The translations under genes and the position numbers were made by a program. A stretch of 64,000 bases of DNA from Pseudisothecium myosuroides (lineage: Eukaryota > Streptophyta > Bryopsida > Hypnales > Lembophyllaceae): contig OX637297.1 in NCBI GenBank assembly GCA_951799445.1, forward strand, positions 6,200,001-6,264,000. The letters are read 5' to 3'. A model generated the notes under the pieces. That model was not told the DNA's origin and ran no database searches. It was given only the letters and a program-made list of their open reading frames with translations. Shown in pieces: positions 11,826 to 24,219 of the stretch (positions within the stretch are counted from its first letter, which is position 1; each line of letters begins with the position of its first letter).

Positions 11826-12340
11826 ACAATTTAGCTCGACTAGAGCTAAACTGCAATGACCATTGTTGGTATTGCTTGATTGCAAATTAGCTCGAGTCGC
11901 GCTGAAACAACCTGCTTGGTGTAATTCTATTATATCTTGAGCCTATAAAGACAATAGTAAGGGTAAAGGAGTCTTACCCTGCACTTTCTCTCGGCAACAA
12001 TGAAATTGCAATTCAGCTCGAGTCGAGTTGAATTGCAATTCTGTTATGGTCGAGCTGAATTTATGATTACGCATTTGTCCAACAAGAGCTCCGTTGCAAT
12101 TCAGCGCTAGTCGAGCTGAATTGCAATTACATTTGCTCAAGTCTACCAAAACAGAATTGGAATTCAGCTCGACAAGCGCTGAACTGCGATGGAGCTCTTA
12201 AGTTACAAATGCATCATTGTAAGTTCAGTTCAACCAAAACAGAATTGCAATTCATCTCGACTCGAGCTGAATTGCAATTCAATTGTAATTGAGATTAAAT
12301 GCAGGGTGTGACTCCTTTACGCTTGCTATTGTCTTCTTTG
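11826..12340. repeat. Array of AGCTCGA-type palindromes in the leader
   Basis: Six to seven degenerate copies of a palindrome of the form TTCAGCTCGA-gap-TCGAGCTGAA, usually followed by TTGCAATT. Most of the array is bracketed by a ~37-bp inverted repeat (AAGACAATAG at 11,948 and CTATTGTCTT ending 12,335), so the block could fold as one long stem. Copy B has an equivalent array at 54,826-55,575 in the same position relative to its gene. It may be a binding platform for the encoded protein or a nested foldback; it is not coding. Confidence 0.75.
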
Positions 12341-12449
12341 GCTGGAGATATAATCCAATTCCTAAGCCCTCTTATTTTCGCCTGGACTCATGTTTTCTCG
12401 TTTGAAGTGGCTCTTACCCTTGGATTGTACCTTTTGCAGTCTGGGTGAC

Positions 12450-14472
12450 ATGGCTTCAATTGCTAATCCGGTCGATTGTATGGAAGATTCAGAGGAAGAG
12501 ATCTTTGTTCCTCACGAAATGAATGAGAACATTGCAGAGTGCGAAGGGATTCCGCGTAGGCTCTAGAACACTATGTGTGTAACTCTTTACAACGATGAGG
12601 GCAGGCTCGTTGGGGAGGACACTTGCCATAGCGTGAACTTGGACCTGGTGCTCAGTGTCAACGGTCCCCTTGGTGATACTCATGTAGCAGTGCACATTTC
12701 GAATACACATTTTGAAGTGGACATTTCTCGTGAGCAGATTTACTCTTTGAGAGCTTGGCCTATTCATTTGGTCCATTGTCGTGGTGCAAGCCTTCGTGAC
12801 CATGAGGCCCTTGACAAGTTCAACATTCTTCAAGTGGCTCTTTTGAACCCACCATCCTTGACTTCTTCTTGACCGTATGCGAGTATCATCAGAAACCCGC
12901 CACATGAGACTTCGTTGAAATCTAAAGCTCTGCTTACTCAGTAGTCCATAAACGCGGTGTCAAACAAAGTATACTGCGTAATAAATTGTGTGCAACCGTT
13001 TCCAAAGGAGAAGATTCGGGCCTATCGGGAGCGCATGTATCATAATTCCATGTTCAATCACATAGCCTTCATGAAGATTGATGTTCATAGACAAATTCAT
13101 CATGACTCACGCGGAAGGAAGATGGTGACAATTGAAGAGATTCCTATGTGCATGCGAGCATGGATGCATATTTCCAGGGTCCCAGAGTCTACATTCTTTT
13201 GCTATCAAACATACATGAAGGGTCATCCAGAAGCAACGGACCATGGCAATACGGGATTGCTGAAGCCTAGGAAACACACTGAACAAGCTACTGCTACGTT
13301 GAAGTGCATCCTTGATAAAGAGGCCGATCACATGCCTCATCAAACCCGTACCCTGACCCGTACTATGAAGTCAGGGGAGAAGGTGGTGTCTATGTGTCTT
13401 TCCTCTACCTTTCAATGGAAGGGGAAGATGAAGGAAATCAATGATGCCAATGCTGCCTTTGGATTGCCGGAAGTGTCAACTTTGAATTTAAGCAAGATCA
13501 GATCTTCTAGGTTCCCAGAGTACAAGGTTAAGAAGCCAGGAGACAATTTTGCTCGTTGTGCTAAATGTAACAAATTTCAAGAACTCAGGAAGGCTACTCT
13601 TGCGGGTTCCAACGATTGTATGATGTGGACGCAACAATTGGATAAACATCTTGCTATAGCTTGCGTTCACCGAGAGTTGTAATATGCAAACCGTCACCGG
13701 TCGCATATCTCTCTGTACAAGTGTCTTATGTTCATGCATGACAAGATGGATCATTCTAAAACCGCATGTCTAGTCTTTTCCTATAAGAGCAAAGACACTG
13801 AAGGCCTTACAAAGTTGACCGTGTCTGTCACTGGCATGATTGCTCATGGTCATGCTGATGTACGCTATGCACATTATGGTTTGGATCTCTTTCCACACGA
13901 TTCAAACTACACCATTGGTTCAGTAGCAAAGTTGCTGCGAGATCTAGAATTGCCACCGAAGTCGTCTTCTCGGGAGTTGTTTGGGGGATCAAGGTCGACG
14001 AATTTGTTTAAGGCAGTTCTTAAGGGCGCAGAGATGTGCGAGGCTTCGCTTTCGCCGCCGCCGATTACCTTAGTTCCAGGGATACCATTGCCACCCATAC
14101 TTAATGTGCAGATGGACAATGCTATTGGGGACAACAAGAATAGATATGTTTTCTATTTTTGGTCTCTACTTGTTGCGAACAAGATCTTTCGTGAAGTGTA
14201 CCTGAACTTCATGATTGTGGGTCATACACACGACGACATTGATGCACTGTTTGGGAGATAGAGTATGCAATTAAAGAAAGAGAACTTTCCTATAGTTCAT
14301 GTTCTTATGAAGTCATTCATGGATGTTGAATCTGTTCCCACTATCCCTCACCTTGTAGAAGAGGTGCCCGATTTCAAGGGTTTCATTGCAGATGCAATAG
14401 TGGACGGTGTAGACACCCTCGTTGGACATACAAGACCTCAACAAGTGAAGTTCTACCTAGATTCAACGAGGT
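12450..14472 (+). pseudogene. DUF7869-like putative transposase, copy A, N-terminal part
   Basis: The ATG at 12,450 (MASIANPVDCMEDSEEE) follows a splice acceptor at 12,439. The frame reads through a Cys-rich and HRQIHHDS-type region, a CxxC knuckle with His downstream (CAKCNKF, near 13,560), then HDKMDHSKTACLVF (13,737-13,780), QMDNAIGDNKNRY (about 14,110-14,150) and VGHTHDDIDALFGR (to 14,258). The last three are the signature of the DUF7869 family. The spaced Asp residues (HDKMD / QMDNA / HTHDDID) could form an RNase-H-like DDE/D site; that role is my inference. Stops include TAG at 12,564, TAA at 13,680 and TAG at 14,259 (a Trp position in the family), with a frameshift near 12,850. The frame is cut at 14,472 by the MULE insertion and resumes at 27,993. 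Confidence 0.8.
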
Positions 14473-14584
14473 GCCCAGTCACAACGTTGCTAGGAAGCAA
14501 GCGAGGAGCGGCGAGTGTAGAGCGGGAAATAGTGAGCGAGGAGTGTAGATCTTAGATGGAAAATGGAAAAATAAAATGAAATTA

Positions 14585-14875
14585 GGGAATTTTTGGATGA
14601 AAGTGGTTGAGATTTTGGATGAAAGTGGTTGAGATTTAGGTGAAAGTCACTGAAAATTTGGATGAAAGTCACTAAAAATTTAGTGGATGTGAATAGCATT
14701 TTAGATTAGAGTATAAGAAGGAGATGTTTTGGATGAAAAAAGTGGATGAAAGTAGATGAATAATTTGGATGAAAGTAGTTGAAGTATTGGATGACAATAG
14801 ATGAATAATTTGGATGAAAGTAGCTAAAATATTAGATGATAGTAGATGAAATCTTGGATGAAATCATATCCAATA
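14585..14875 (+). repeat. Left subterminal repeats of MULE insertion 1
   Basis: About a dozen copies of TTGGATGAAAGT(G/A)GTTGA, period 18-25 bp. The inverse array lies at 27,600-27,900 near the other end, so the two are arranged symmetrically about the element. Confidence 0.75.
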
Positions 14876-15489
14876 GGAGTTCAGGCATTATTTGAAAAAA
14901 CAAGAAGACAATGCTATGAAAATGAAAAAATGAGTGACAAAATTCCATTGCCATGCACAAATGAATATTTCTAGATGATGGGACTTATGATTGTGGTTTA
15001 GGGTAGAGTGTCATTTTGCACGCACATAACAATAGAACTGAAATACACTTATTACTATGGAAATGTAGAACAATTTTGGAGCTAAACCTCTGTGCTTGTC
15101 CAAGGTTTTAGCTAAACATTAATTTTGGACAACAAATTAGATCACTTGTTTTATATGTTGGCTTTTAAGCTAACGATGTCGGCACGATGCTAGAGAGTAG
15201 AAAAATAAAACACTTGATGGGTATGACTACATATAGAGAAACATTATGCACAATACAATGATGCTAGAAATAATTTCTGAAAAGGTGGGAGTGGGTCCAA
15301 TGAAATGCAACTATGTAAGTATTGGCCCTTTTAGTCTCAATACATTTCCATTCATGTATTCAGTAAACATAGGCAGGGTCCTTGTATGCAAAAAGACAAT
15401 CTAATTTGATACCAAATGATTTAGTATCTTGCTAAGAAGCACTTGCTTCACTTCATTGAAACTTGAACTTGTTGCATGAATGAAGGCCT
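14876..15489. other. Non-coding interior of MULE insertion 1
   Basis: No gene or clear repeat seen. This is the 3' side of the degenerate transposase. Confidence 0.3.
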
Positions 15490-15598
15490 CTGATGTAGAT
15501 TGTAGGTTGTAGATGAAAGTGAAAATAAAATAAAGATGCTTACAATTTTCCCACATTCCTCACTTGCTCAAGCACTTCAACTTCATCTCTTTGTACTA

Positions 15599-15752
15599 GA
15601 AGAAATCTGCATTTGCCTCAACAAAATCTACATGCCGTGTTTGTTGAGGCAAACGCAAAATCTATGTTGAAAAACGCAGAGAAACGCAGATTTTGCTTTT
15701 GCTTCAACAAACACGTCATGTAGATTTTGTTGAGGCAAACGCAAATTTCTTC
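15599..15752. mobile_element. 154-bp hairpin MITE with TA target duplication
   Basis: Ends GAAGAAAT / ATTTCTTC are flanked by TA on both sides (15,597-15,598 and 15,753-15,754). The arms pair over GCCTCAACAAAATCTACATG and ACACGGCATGTAG-like words. It interrupts the SWIM finger of transposase copy 1: homology to copy 2 resumes on the far side (TGTAAGCATC..TTATTTTCA versus TGTAAGCACATCTACTTCATC). A TA duplication suggests a Tc1/mariner (Stowaway-like) element. Confidence 0.75.
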
Positions 15753-17184
15753 TATTGTTGAAATTTTGACAAAGGCAATCCAAAAACAAGGATACAGTGA
15801 CCATGTACCTTTCATGGCGAGGCTCTACACTAGAGATGAGTGACAGTGTACAACCAAATCCAAGATGGGGAACCATAGTCACCTTTTCTATGCGTGCATT
15901 CAATGTTAGGGCCGATGCACAATTGTTTTGGTGCTTTACAATTGGGGCCTTCGGGTTGCGGCAGACAACCTTCTTCGCTCAAATTGTGGAATGTTCATCT
16001 GGTGAAGATGGAACAGGGTAGGCACATATAATTTGTATGCCACCTTCTCCACTAAACAATCTCCAGGGCGAAATGACTTGACGTTGCGGAAATTGAAAGC
16101 CTACCGCTTCCAAGGCCAAAATCTTAGCCTTCGAGAGTTTGGTGCCCATTTTCACTGGCCAAATGGCCGGAACAGTTGGTATTGATGACACCCACTTGTG
16201 CTGTATACCTTTTACACATCGTTCAATGTCATCATTGCAAAAGAAAAATTGCATACAATCATGCCGATTGTTTTTGTAATTAACCAACATACATGTGTAC
16301 GTTGGTGCTGCAGTAGCAATGTTGTTCTGTACTGTTTGTGCTGTGCACTTCTTCTTGGTAATTGCTTATAGTGCAAAGCATGCCTTTGTTGATGTTTTTG
16401 GTAAACATGCTATGTGTCATTGCCCCTTGTCGCACATGGTCTCTTGAATTGCTGACACATGAGTCAAGTTCAAAGTACTAGTTTGGCCTCTAATGTCCTC
16501 ATATGATGTCGCGACTAGAAGGTCCACATCTACACTTGGAGAAACGTCCTCCAAAATTGTATTCAAATCCAATGCACTTGTTGTGGCTCTCCACAACCAC
16601 GTTTGGATGTGTAATTGAGAAAAATTGACTTGATCCGGTCTAAGCGAGTTATATTTGCACACAGGTGGCATGTCTGCCTTTCTCTTTTGTGATCCAACCA
16701 CTTCTTCACCTTTAAGGTGAGGCTCTCGATCTATTGAAGAATTCTTCAACACCTGAAATGTTTGAAATAGCTTCTGTGAGTGGTTTTGAATTTCCCGTTC
16801 GTTCTGCTGGACGCTGGGCCACGTGGAGCATTAGCTCTTCCTTTCTTGATCCTGCATCAAGTTCATCTCCCTTCAGGTATTGATAATACCTTACCATCTG
16901 CATGAATTCTCTAATGAAATTGTCTACCGTGGCAATGTACAAATTGTTCCCCTAATTTCCAGATTGTTGAAGCCACTTGTTATGTATTATCTCAGTGAGG
17001 TTGCACGATGGCATTTCTTCTAGCTCTGACTCGCTAAGATCCTGAAAGAAAATAGTCCATACACCACAATCATTTTCCAACGCCTATAGATCTACTCTAA
17101 AGTTATTCTTAGGATTTACGGTATTCAAGATCAAATACCCATTGTAGTGTCAAATGGACATGCATCACTTTCTAAAAGATAAAT

Positions 17185-17620
17185 AAATGTTTCAAAAGAG
17201 AGCCTACATAAGCACCCCTCTCGGTACCAAGAAGCCCCTTCAAGGTACCAACGCCATGCATCACTTGCAAATTTTGCCAATTGCAGACCATAACCGTTCT
17301 ACAAATAAATTTAAAAAATTTAAGAGGGAGCCCACACCAATACCCCTTTCGGTACCGAGAGGCCCCTTCAAGGTATGAACACCATACATTATTGCCTATT
17401 GCAGACCACAATTGTCCTCCCAATAAAAGAAGAAGGTGCAAGAGGGAGCCTGTCCTAATACTCCTCTCGGTACCAAGAAGGATCTCTAAGGTATGAACAC
17501 CATGCATAATTCACAGATTTTTGCCTACCAAAGCTTGCATACGTATTCCAAATAATAGTAAAAGTTCCAAAAGGGTTCTCATCCAAGCACCCCTCATGGC
17601 ATCCAAAGGAATGTAGTACA
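17185..17620. repeat. Palindrome-bearing tandem repeats inside transposase intron, copy 1
   Basis: Four units of ~115-125 bp. Each carries CCCCTCTCGGTACC(A/G)AGA followed by CCCCTTCAAGGTA and a CACCATGCAT-type tail. They fill most of the intron at 17,042-17,745. The core palindrome is the one found throughout 19,740-24,450. Confidence 0.75.
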
Positions 17621-18380
17621 ATCAGCTGGCACGGAGAACATTACAAATTCTAGTTATAGAACCAAAATGGTAATAAGGACACTGAAAAATAAGTTGACAG
17701 AGAAAAACTTTGGATTTTTTTGAAATGACAGGGATAAGGACTTACAAGTTGCATAAATCCGCCCTATTGACAATATTAAAAATGAAAAAAAGAAAGCCAC
17801 AACTCCAATCAATGCAGTTCCAATTCCGAGGTGGCCCTTGATGATAACCACTATGCTTTTATGGCCAGGTGACAAGTCTCAAACTCTTCAGGAGTCAAAG
17901 CTTTCTTGTACTACTTATAGAGCAAATCTCCGACTTGGTATGTTTTTCCATGAATTGTGTCTAATGAAAGAGGCACATTCTTTCACGGTGTTCCATTGGT
18001 AAGGCACTGTCCCCAAATCCATAGATGGTCCGCACAACATTCCAATTTTCTTGTGCACTATCTGCCATAAACCCCTTGAACTGAGGCTTGCCTACCCTAT
18101 ATTGGTCGAGGATAGAGTTTAGGTTTTTTCCGTGAGCAACGCAATCTTTAGATTGCATGTCACAAATAGCGATGGTCATTACACGATAGTACATAGAGTC
18201 ATATACATGACGCGCCATGGTTGTCCACCCCTTCACACGTTTGACAGATTGAACATTAGCCATGCATCATGAAGGTCCCCTTCCTTTTGCATTTTCCTTT
18301 TTCGGTCAACTCCACCTTCAGGTCCTACTTCTGACATTTTAAGAATAAAAACTTTGTCCATATCTATCCCTTGACCTGAG

Positions 18381-18443
18381 AGTTTACTTTCCTGAACAAA
18401 TGCCCACGTGCCAGTTTACTTTCACGAACAAATGCCCACGTGC
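18381..18443. repeat. 32-bp tandem duplication in transposase copy 1
   Basis: Two adjacent copies of AGTTTACTTTC..GAACAAATGCCCACGTG, differing at two or three bases. A local duplication that damages the transposase reading frame (the GTWAFVQE block). Confidence 0.8.
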
Positions 18444-18962
18444 TTAAACTTGGTAATGTTGTCAATCCCACCAAACCTCCCTAAATATTTGAAAGACATT
18501 ACCTTGTTTCGAATACTTGGAGAGCTGTAATACTTGCATTTGTGCAACACTGGGACGAGTTCATCAAAGTCAAGGGTCGTGGCCTACATTCCATCTGGAC
18601 ACAGAATAAGCTCGCCCAAGAGTTCCTTTGTAGCCTCCATGACTATTGAGGAGTTAATGCCACTCGGTGTTCTCTCCATCTGTTCTCCAATTAGACTCCA
18701 CGTTCTCTCCTTCATGTTGCGGAGTTTCCCATCTTTTACCAAGTATTCATGAGTGTCCAGATGTACAAAAGCACAAGTTTGTGACTCATTCCCAATCACA
18801 TAATAGACCTTTATACTATACCTTGCAATACATGAAGGAGGCTTCTTGCAGATTTTACAAACAAGTGATGACCTTGGAGGATGTATGGCGCCGACATCAA
18901 GTGGAGTACGTGATAGTCTTTCCCATTCCATTGCATTTAAGGCCTTCAACTAAAGAGGTGCA

Positions 18963-19739
18963 AATGTACAATCTAGAAATCTATATTTGAAAATTGTACA
19001 TCACTTGCTCGTGGTTTAGGGTTTATAGCTTCTAGATTACGATTTTGAAAACATAGTCGATTAGTCTGAATATTTGGATTTTGAGGGAAGGCCTTTGCAT
19101 TTTCATTCAAGAAATATTGAGCGCGTAAGACAGATTGTAAACAAAAATGTTCAATGTTGAGATTCATTTGGATCGCCAGATTTTCAAGGCAGTTGGCTTG
19201 GATTGATTCTATTTTCCATTTTTTAGGGTTTCAAACATTGCTCCAGTTTTGGCATATTTGTGAGTGACTAAAAATTGGGATGCGATGTGAGGCTCTTTTG
19301 TTCCGATGAAGGACATTTGAGATTTTAGGGTGCAAATGTTTTTGACAAAAAAATTAAGAACTCCAATTATTGCCTCCGCCTGAGGAGGTCCACAGGCCAC
19401 GTTTGAGGACTAGTCCTTGGAATTTTGAATCGGAATAAGGCTTCTCTGTAATCTAATCTCCATCTTTTTTTCATCAGGCTTGACTCCTATTGCCTGTGAG
19501 CTTGTGATAAATTAAGAATTGAGCTGTGCTGTTAGGCCTTCTTGTTTCATGAAAAAACATTCAAAGATACAGGTGTAATCATTTTTATTAAAAAAAGGAA
19601 GAGCACTTAATAGCAGAGCTGCCATCCTGCATCACTTTTTTGATTTGGGAATAGGCTTGGCTAGTTGGCTTCCCTAAAACCTTTAATTCTGGTTATGTGT
19701 GTTTGGTAAAAGACTAGGATTTAGCTTGGCATGTTAGAC
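18963..19739. other. Non-coding stretch upstream of transposase copy 1
   Basis: No gene seen. Transposase homology ends abruptly near 18,962, where the N-terminal domain present in copies 2 and 3 should continue. Confidence 0.35.
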
Positions 19740-21515
19740 TCTCTAGAATTTTGAAAAAGAGATTTGCAGATATCAGAATGGAAAATACCAAAAAAACAAC
19801 TGATGAGGTCTTAAGAGTGCAACTACCATCGGGCGGCGGCTGCTCAAGACAAGGATCTCCTAGGAGGACTCTCAATACCAAGAGGGGTATCCGAGGGGGA
19901 ACCTCTTCCCTAATTGTTGACTCAAGAATAGGCTTTAGCTCACCGACTTTCTATTTTTTGGAGGAGGACGTACTCAGGCTTTGTTTATTTTGAAAGTGAT
20001 TGGGATTTAACTTGCCACGTTAGGCTTTCTGGTTCTCTGAAAAAGAGATTCCATGGTATTGGTTCCAAATATTTTGTTAAAAAGAGATTGCACTCTTCTC
20101 AGGAGGGTACCACTTGGTATTTTTTTGACTCGGGTTAAGACTGGATTCATCGACTTTTTATTTTATTTTGATCAGGATGCACTCTACTTTTTCTATTTTG
20201 TGACAGATTGGGATTTAGCTCAGCAGGGTAGGCTCTTACGTTTCTTGAAAAGAAGATTTGAGGATATCATAGTCAAATTAAAAAAAAAAAGAATGCGCTC
20301 TTGTAAGCGCAGTTGCCAGTTAGGCGGCAATTGCTTAAGACGAGGGCCCCCTCAACAAGCCTCTTGGTATCGAGAGGGGTCCCCAAGGGGGGCACCTCTT
20401 GGATTTTTTTTGACTCAGGGTAAGATTGAGCTCACCCACTTCCCATTTTTCTTTATCAGGATGCACTTTGGTTTCTTGAGTTTGTGAGTGATTGGGATTT
20501 AGCTCGGCAGGGTAGGCTCTCTTGTCTCCTCATAAAGAAATTCAAGTATATTGTGGTCAAATTTTTTTCAAAAAAAGATGCTCTGTTGTGAGGGCAGCTA
20601 TTCAAGAGGAGGACCCTCTCAGGGGGCCTCTCGATACCGAGAGGGGTCCCCGAGGGGGGGACCTTTTGACTTTTTTTTTACTCAGGGTTAGGCTGGGCTC
20701 ACCCACTTTCCATTTTATTTTATAAGGATTCATTTTGGTTTCTTGAATTTGTCAGTGATTGGGATTTATCTCGACAGGGTAGGCTTTCTTGTCTCCTGAA
20801 AAAAAGATTCAAGTATATTGTGGTCAAATTATTTTTCCAAGAATAGATGCACTGTTGTGAAGGCAAGTGGTCAAGAGGAGGACCCTCCCATGGGGCCTCT
20901 CGGTACCGAGAGGGGTCCCCAAGGGGGGCACCTCCTGGCCTTTTCTGACTCAGTGTTAGGCTTGGCTCACCCACTTCCCACTTCTTTTTTATCAGGATGC
21001 ACTCTGATTTCTTGAGTTTGTGAGTTACTCGGATTTAGGTCGGCAATTTCGGCTTACTTGTTCCTTGAAAAGGAGATTCAAATATATTGGGGTCAAAAAG
21101 AATTTTCAAAAAAGATGCGCTCTAGTGAGGGCAATTGCCAGTAAAGCGGCAGCTGCTCAAGAGGAGGACCCTCCCAGGGGGCCTCTCGGTACCGAGAGGG
21201 GTTTCCGAGGGGGGCACCTCTTGGCTTTTTTTGACTCACTATTAGGCTGGGCTTACCCACTTCCGATTTTATTTTTATCAAGATGCACTCTGGTTTCTTG
21301 AGTTTGTGAGTTACAAGGATGTAGGTCGGCAGGGCAGGCATACTTGTTTCTTGAAAAGGAGATTCAAATATATTGGGGCCAAATTTTATTTCAAGAATTG
21401 ATGCTCTCTTCTGAGTGCAGCTTCAAGTTTGGCATGAGTTACTCAAGAAGAGGACCCCTCTAAGGGGCCTGTCAATACCAAGAGGGGTCCCCGTGCGGGT
21501 CTCTTCTTGACATAT
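19740..21515 (+). repeat. Tandem array of ~270-290-bp units carrying CCTCTCGGTACCGAGAGG
   Basis: Six units. Each has GATTGGGATTTAGCTCGGCAG, a GAGATTCAAGTATATTG..GTCAAA block, GAGGACCCTC, then the palindrome, GGGTCCCCGAGGGGGG and ACCTCTTGGCTTTTTTTGAC. Palindromes lie at about 19,873, 20,358, 20,625, 20,898, 21,182 and 21,468. Short open frames of 65-144 codons repeat with the unit on both strands; they are by-products of the repeat, not genes. Confidence 0.85.
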
Positions 21516-21599
21516 TCATGTTAGTGAAATTAGGTCATTACCTCATGCAACTTTTAACTTTTAACTTTGACTGTTGTGAAATGAATTTGCTCAAACTAT

Positions 21600-21960
21600 G
21601 TTAGTTCATAATCAAAGTTTGGAAATGCTATAGAGAAACATTTTGAAAGAATTGTGCATGAAGTAATGCCCTCCAAACTCATTTTTAAGAAAATTATATC
21701 TTATTAAAAATTTCAACTTTTTAGAGAAACATTTTTTAAGAATGTGCAAGAGGAAGTGCCCTCCAAACCCCCTCTCGGTGCCGAGAGGGGGTTTGGAAGG
21801 CACTACCTCATGCACATTGTTTAATTTTTAAATCTAGCATTTTAGAAATTCCAACTTTTTAGAGAAACCTTTTTTTAAAATTTGCAAGAGGTAGTGCCCT
21901 CCGAACCCCTCTCAGTGCCGAGAAGGGGTTTAAAGGGCACTACCTCTTGCACATTTTTTT
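21600..21960. repeat. GC-rich perfect hairpins flanked by AT-rich spacers
   Basis: Two hairpins: GTGCCCTCCAAACCCCCTC + TCGGTGCCGA + its inverse (about 21,747-21,812), and a near copy at about 21,893-21,950. They share the palindromic core with the 19,740-21,515 array but have long G/C arms ending in GCACTACCTC. Confidence 0.8.
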
Positions 21961-22215
21961 GAAGTGGCTTCATTTTTCTTCATTTGTTGAATCATCAAAT
22001 TTAACATTTGAAGTAAATAGAAGGCTTGTGTAGTGGTTTCTAAAGCTAGATAGTGTTGGTATGGAGCTTTAGGTAGTACTTTCTTAAGTTCTTGTTGATG
22101 ATGTTGAGAAGTAGAGCTCTTTATACCAGTGGGGTAGTGGTAGGGGAGACAATCCATGTGGGATATTGAAATTAGGAACAATAGGAGCTCCATCGCTCAT
22201 AGTTTAGTCAAATGC

Positions 22216-22592
22216 AGGAATTGTGTTAAAAGTCATTTTTCAGACCTCATTTAGGTATAGTAGAATATTTTTTTTCAAAAAACTTTGAACTAAAAAAAGT
22301 TGGGTAATCAAGCAAAGTTTTATCTTCTCAAATCCGTTTCAGGTCTTAAGACTTTGATGAAAAGTTATGGACAAATTTCAGAGGAGGGCTGGATGGGACA
22401 TTTTTTTGCACATTTTCAGGCACCCTCTCTAAAATTTGTCCATAAATTTTCATTGAAGTCTTAAAACCTGAAACAGATTTGAGGAGATAAAACTTTTCTT
22501 GCTTACCCAACTTTTTTTTGTTCAAAGTGTTTTGAAGAAAGTAAATCTACTCTGGCTAAATGAAATTTGAAATTTGAGTTTTTAACACAATT
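22216..22592. mobile_element. ~375-bp inverted-repeat element
   Basis: Arms of ~170 bp pair AATTGTGTTAAAAGTCA.. with ..TTTTTAACACAATTT. The inner block GATGAAAAGTTATGGACAAAT pairs with its inverse ATTTGTCCATAAATTTTCAT. There is no coding capacity. Probably a MITE; target duplication not clear. Confidence 0.65.
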
Positions 22593-23189
22593 TCTATGTT
22601 TTGACAATGAGCGGCCAAGCTCTCAACTTCAAGTTATGTGACACTCTTTGAGGACTCATGATGGACAATTGACAACTATAATAACAACTTCTTTGCCCTT
22701 CCTTCTCACCTAGTGTCAATGAGGTAAGTCTTTCACATTATCATTAAAAGTTTTGGATGATAGCAGATGATCATTGGACTATATTGGACATTTGCTTTAT
22801 TTTTCACAACTTGGTTAAAGTTCAATTAGCATTTGAGTTCTTGGTGCTCAATAATCAGACCTAAGGGGGTCACTTAATGCGCATATTAGAAGCCACGTGA
22901 GATCTAAAATAGTGTACTATATATTTATTGTACCTAAAATTTAAAATAATATTATATCTAATATAAATTGCATAGAATTACGTGTAGGGTATTATAACTA
23001 ATATAGGATTATATTCTATACCATGTATTAGATTTTATGTAGAAAAAATATAGGGTGGCAATAATATGCGTGGAAAAATAATTTTGTAGAGTGGATATTT
23101 AATATCCTTAAAGAAGATATGGACAAAGAATGACACATGATTTGCCCTAAATTATCCATGAACCTTGGATGAGGGGCTCTAGTTGCCTT

Positions 23190-23560
23190 GAGAGATATCT
23201 ACAAAGTCCTTTGAAGTCATTTAAAATTTGAAAAATCTATCATGAATTTTGCTTTAATATATTCTTGTTTTTTCTCTTTAAATAATAAAAAGGTATGAAA
23301 CAACTTTGCAGTCAATTATTATTAGGTGTGTAATGAGAGCTTGGTGGTCTTCAAATTTTGGTTAAAAGTTTTGTAGGAGCTAAAATCTTTTCACCCAAGT
23401 TTGAAGACAACCAAGCTCTTACACACCTAATACTTAATAATGATATACCACCAAGCTCTTTAATACCTTTTTACTATTTGGAGTGAACAAATATGAATAT
23501 ATTAACCGCGAAATTCATGATAAATTTCAGGTGACTTTAAAACCCAATTATATTGTAATG
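23190..23560. mobile_element. ~350-bp inverted-repeat element
   Basis: TTATTAGGTGTGTAATGAGAG..TTGGTGGTCTTCAAA pairs with TTTGAAGACAACCAAGCTC..ACACACCTAATA. Pairing extends outward through the AAAAAGGTAT / ATACCTTTTT blocks and TCATGAATTT. Probably a MITE. Target duplication not resolved. Confidence 0.6.
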
Positions 23561-24219
23561 TAGTGTCATTTTTTTCTTTGCTGAAGTCCTTGCACTCGAT
23601 TATTGTATTCATTAGTATATATTGTAAATGATTAGCAATAAGTTGTTTGACAAAACTAGAGTGTGTTATTTATAGCTTGTGAATGTATTTGTTTGGCCAT
23701 AGTACATTTGTCCAAACATATTGTATTTTAGTTTTCAATAAATTTAAAAAATGGTTTGAAAGGACAAAAGAATAAGAAAAAAGGATAAAAAATAAGAATA
23801 GGAATAAAAATCAAACAACACCTATTAGTTTTAATTTTTAAATCTAATATAGGGGCCAAAAAATTGGACTCAAAAATGTATTATAAATAATATAGGGTGC
23901 TATAAAAGAAAGTCAATTTAGAATTATTTTTAATAATAGAATATATTAAATTACAAAATATTAGGTAAAAATCCCCCCATAAAATATTTCCTAATCTAAC
24001 ATACATACTAAACCTCTAAACTAGTGATTTCCCTCTGTTATCAGATTAAGGTGCATCAAAGTACCTTAACCTTGATTATTGAATACTTAAACTTGGATTC
24101 AGGAGCCATTGACAACCCGACGGAAGGTGAGCAAGAATAGGAGAAAAATATATCCCTAATTTCCAAAAAAGATAAACTTTGGGGTCCTCTCAGGGCTGCA
24201 AAGCAGCCCTCCAGAGGCT

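Larger units (their letters stand above)
10850..14472 (+). mobile_element. DUF7869-type element copy A, 5' part (unique region)
   Basis: From about 10,880 onward the sequence aligns, with gaps, to the reverse complement of 53,130-56,570. Shared blocks include CATTAAAGCTGTAGTTCT, GAGCCACATTAGT, GGTGTTCAAAA.CTTGGATT and the entire gene. With the satellite array in front and the 3' part at 27,993-29,395, this defines one long element. The 5' limit is not resolved and could be as far left as 4,193. No target duplication was identified for the element as a whole. Confidence 0.7.
15490..18962 (-). pseudogene. MULE-like SWIM transposase copy 1 (5'-truncated, decayed)
   Basis: Read from 18,962 downward: a CKICKKPPSC zinc-finger fragment, IGEQMERTPSGINSS, the Asp-bearing MTIAICDMQSKD (near 18,150), GFMADSAQENW (near 18,060), a CLFH motif (near 17,965) and WWLSS. 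Then comes an intron 17,042-17,745 (GTAAGT..CAG), a C-terminal region (NLTEIIHNKWLQQSGN), FFFCNDDIERCVKG and WPVKMGT. The SWIM finger (LDCLCQNFN..) is split by a 154-bp hairpin. Compared with copies 2 and 3 it lacks the N-terminal domain. Many frameshifts and stops (for example TAG after QQSGN). In MULEs the Asp residues belong to a DDE catalytic core; copy 1 keeps the second Asp (FMAD). Confidence 0.8.

Noticed and set aside
19740..21340. Repeated 65-144-codon frames on both strands as a gene family
   Set aside because: They follow the tandem repeat unit, overlap on both strands around the palindrome, and have low-complexity protein sequence.
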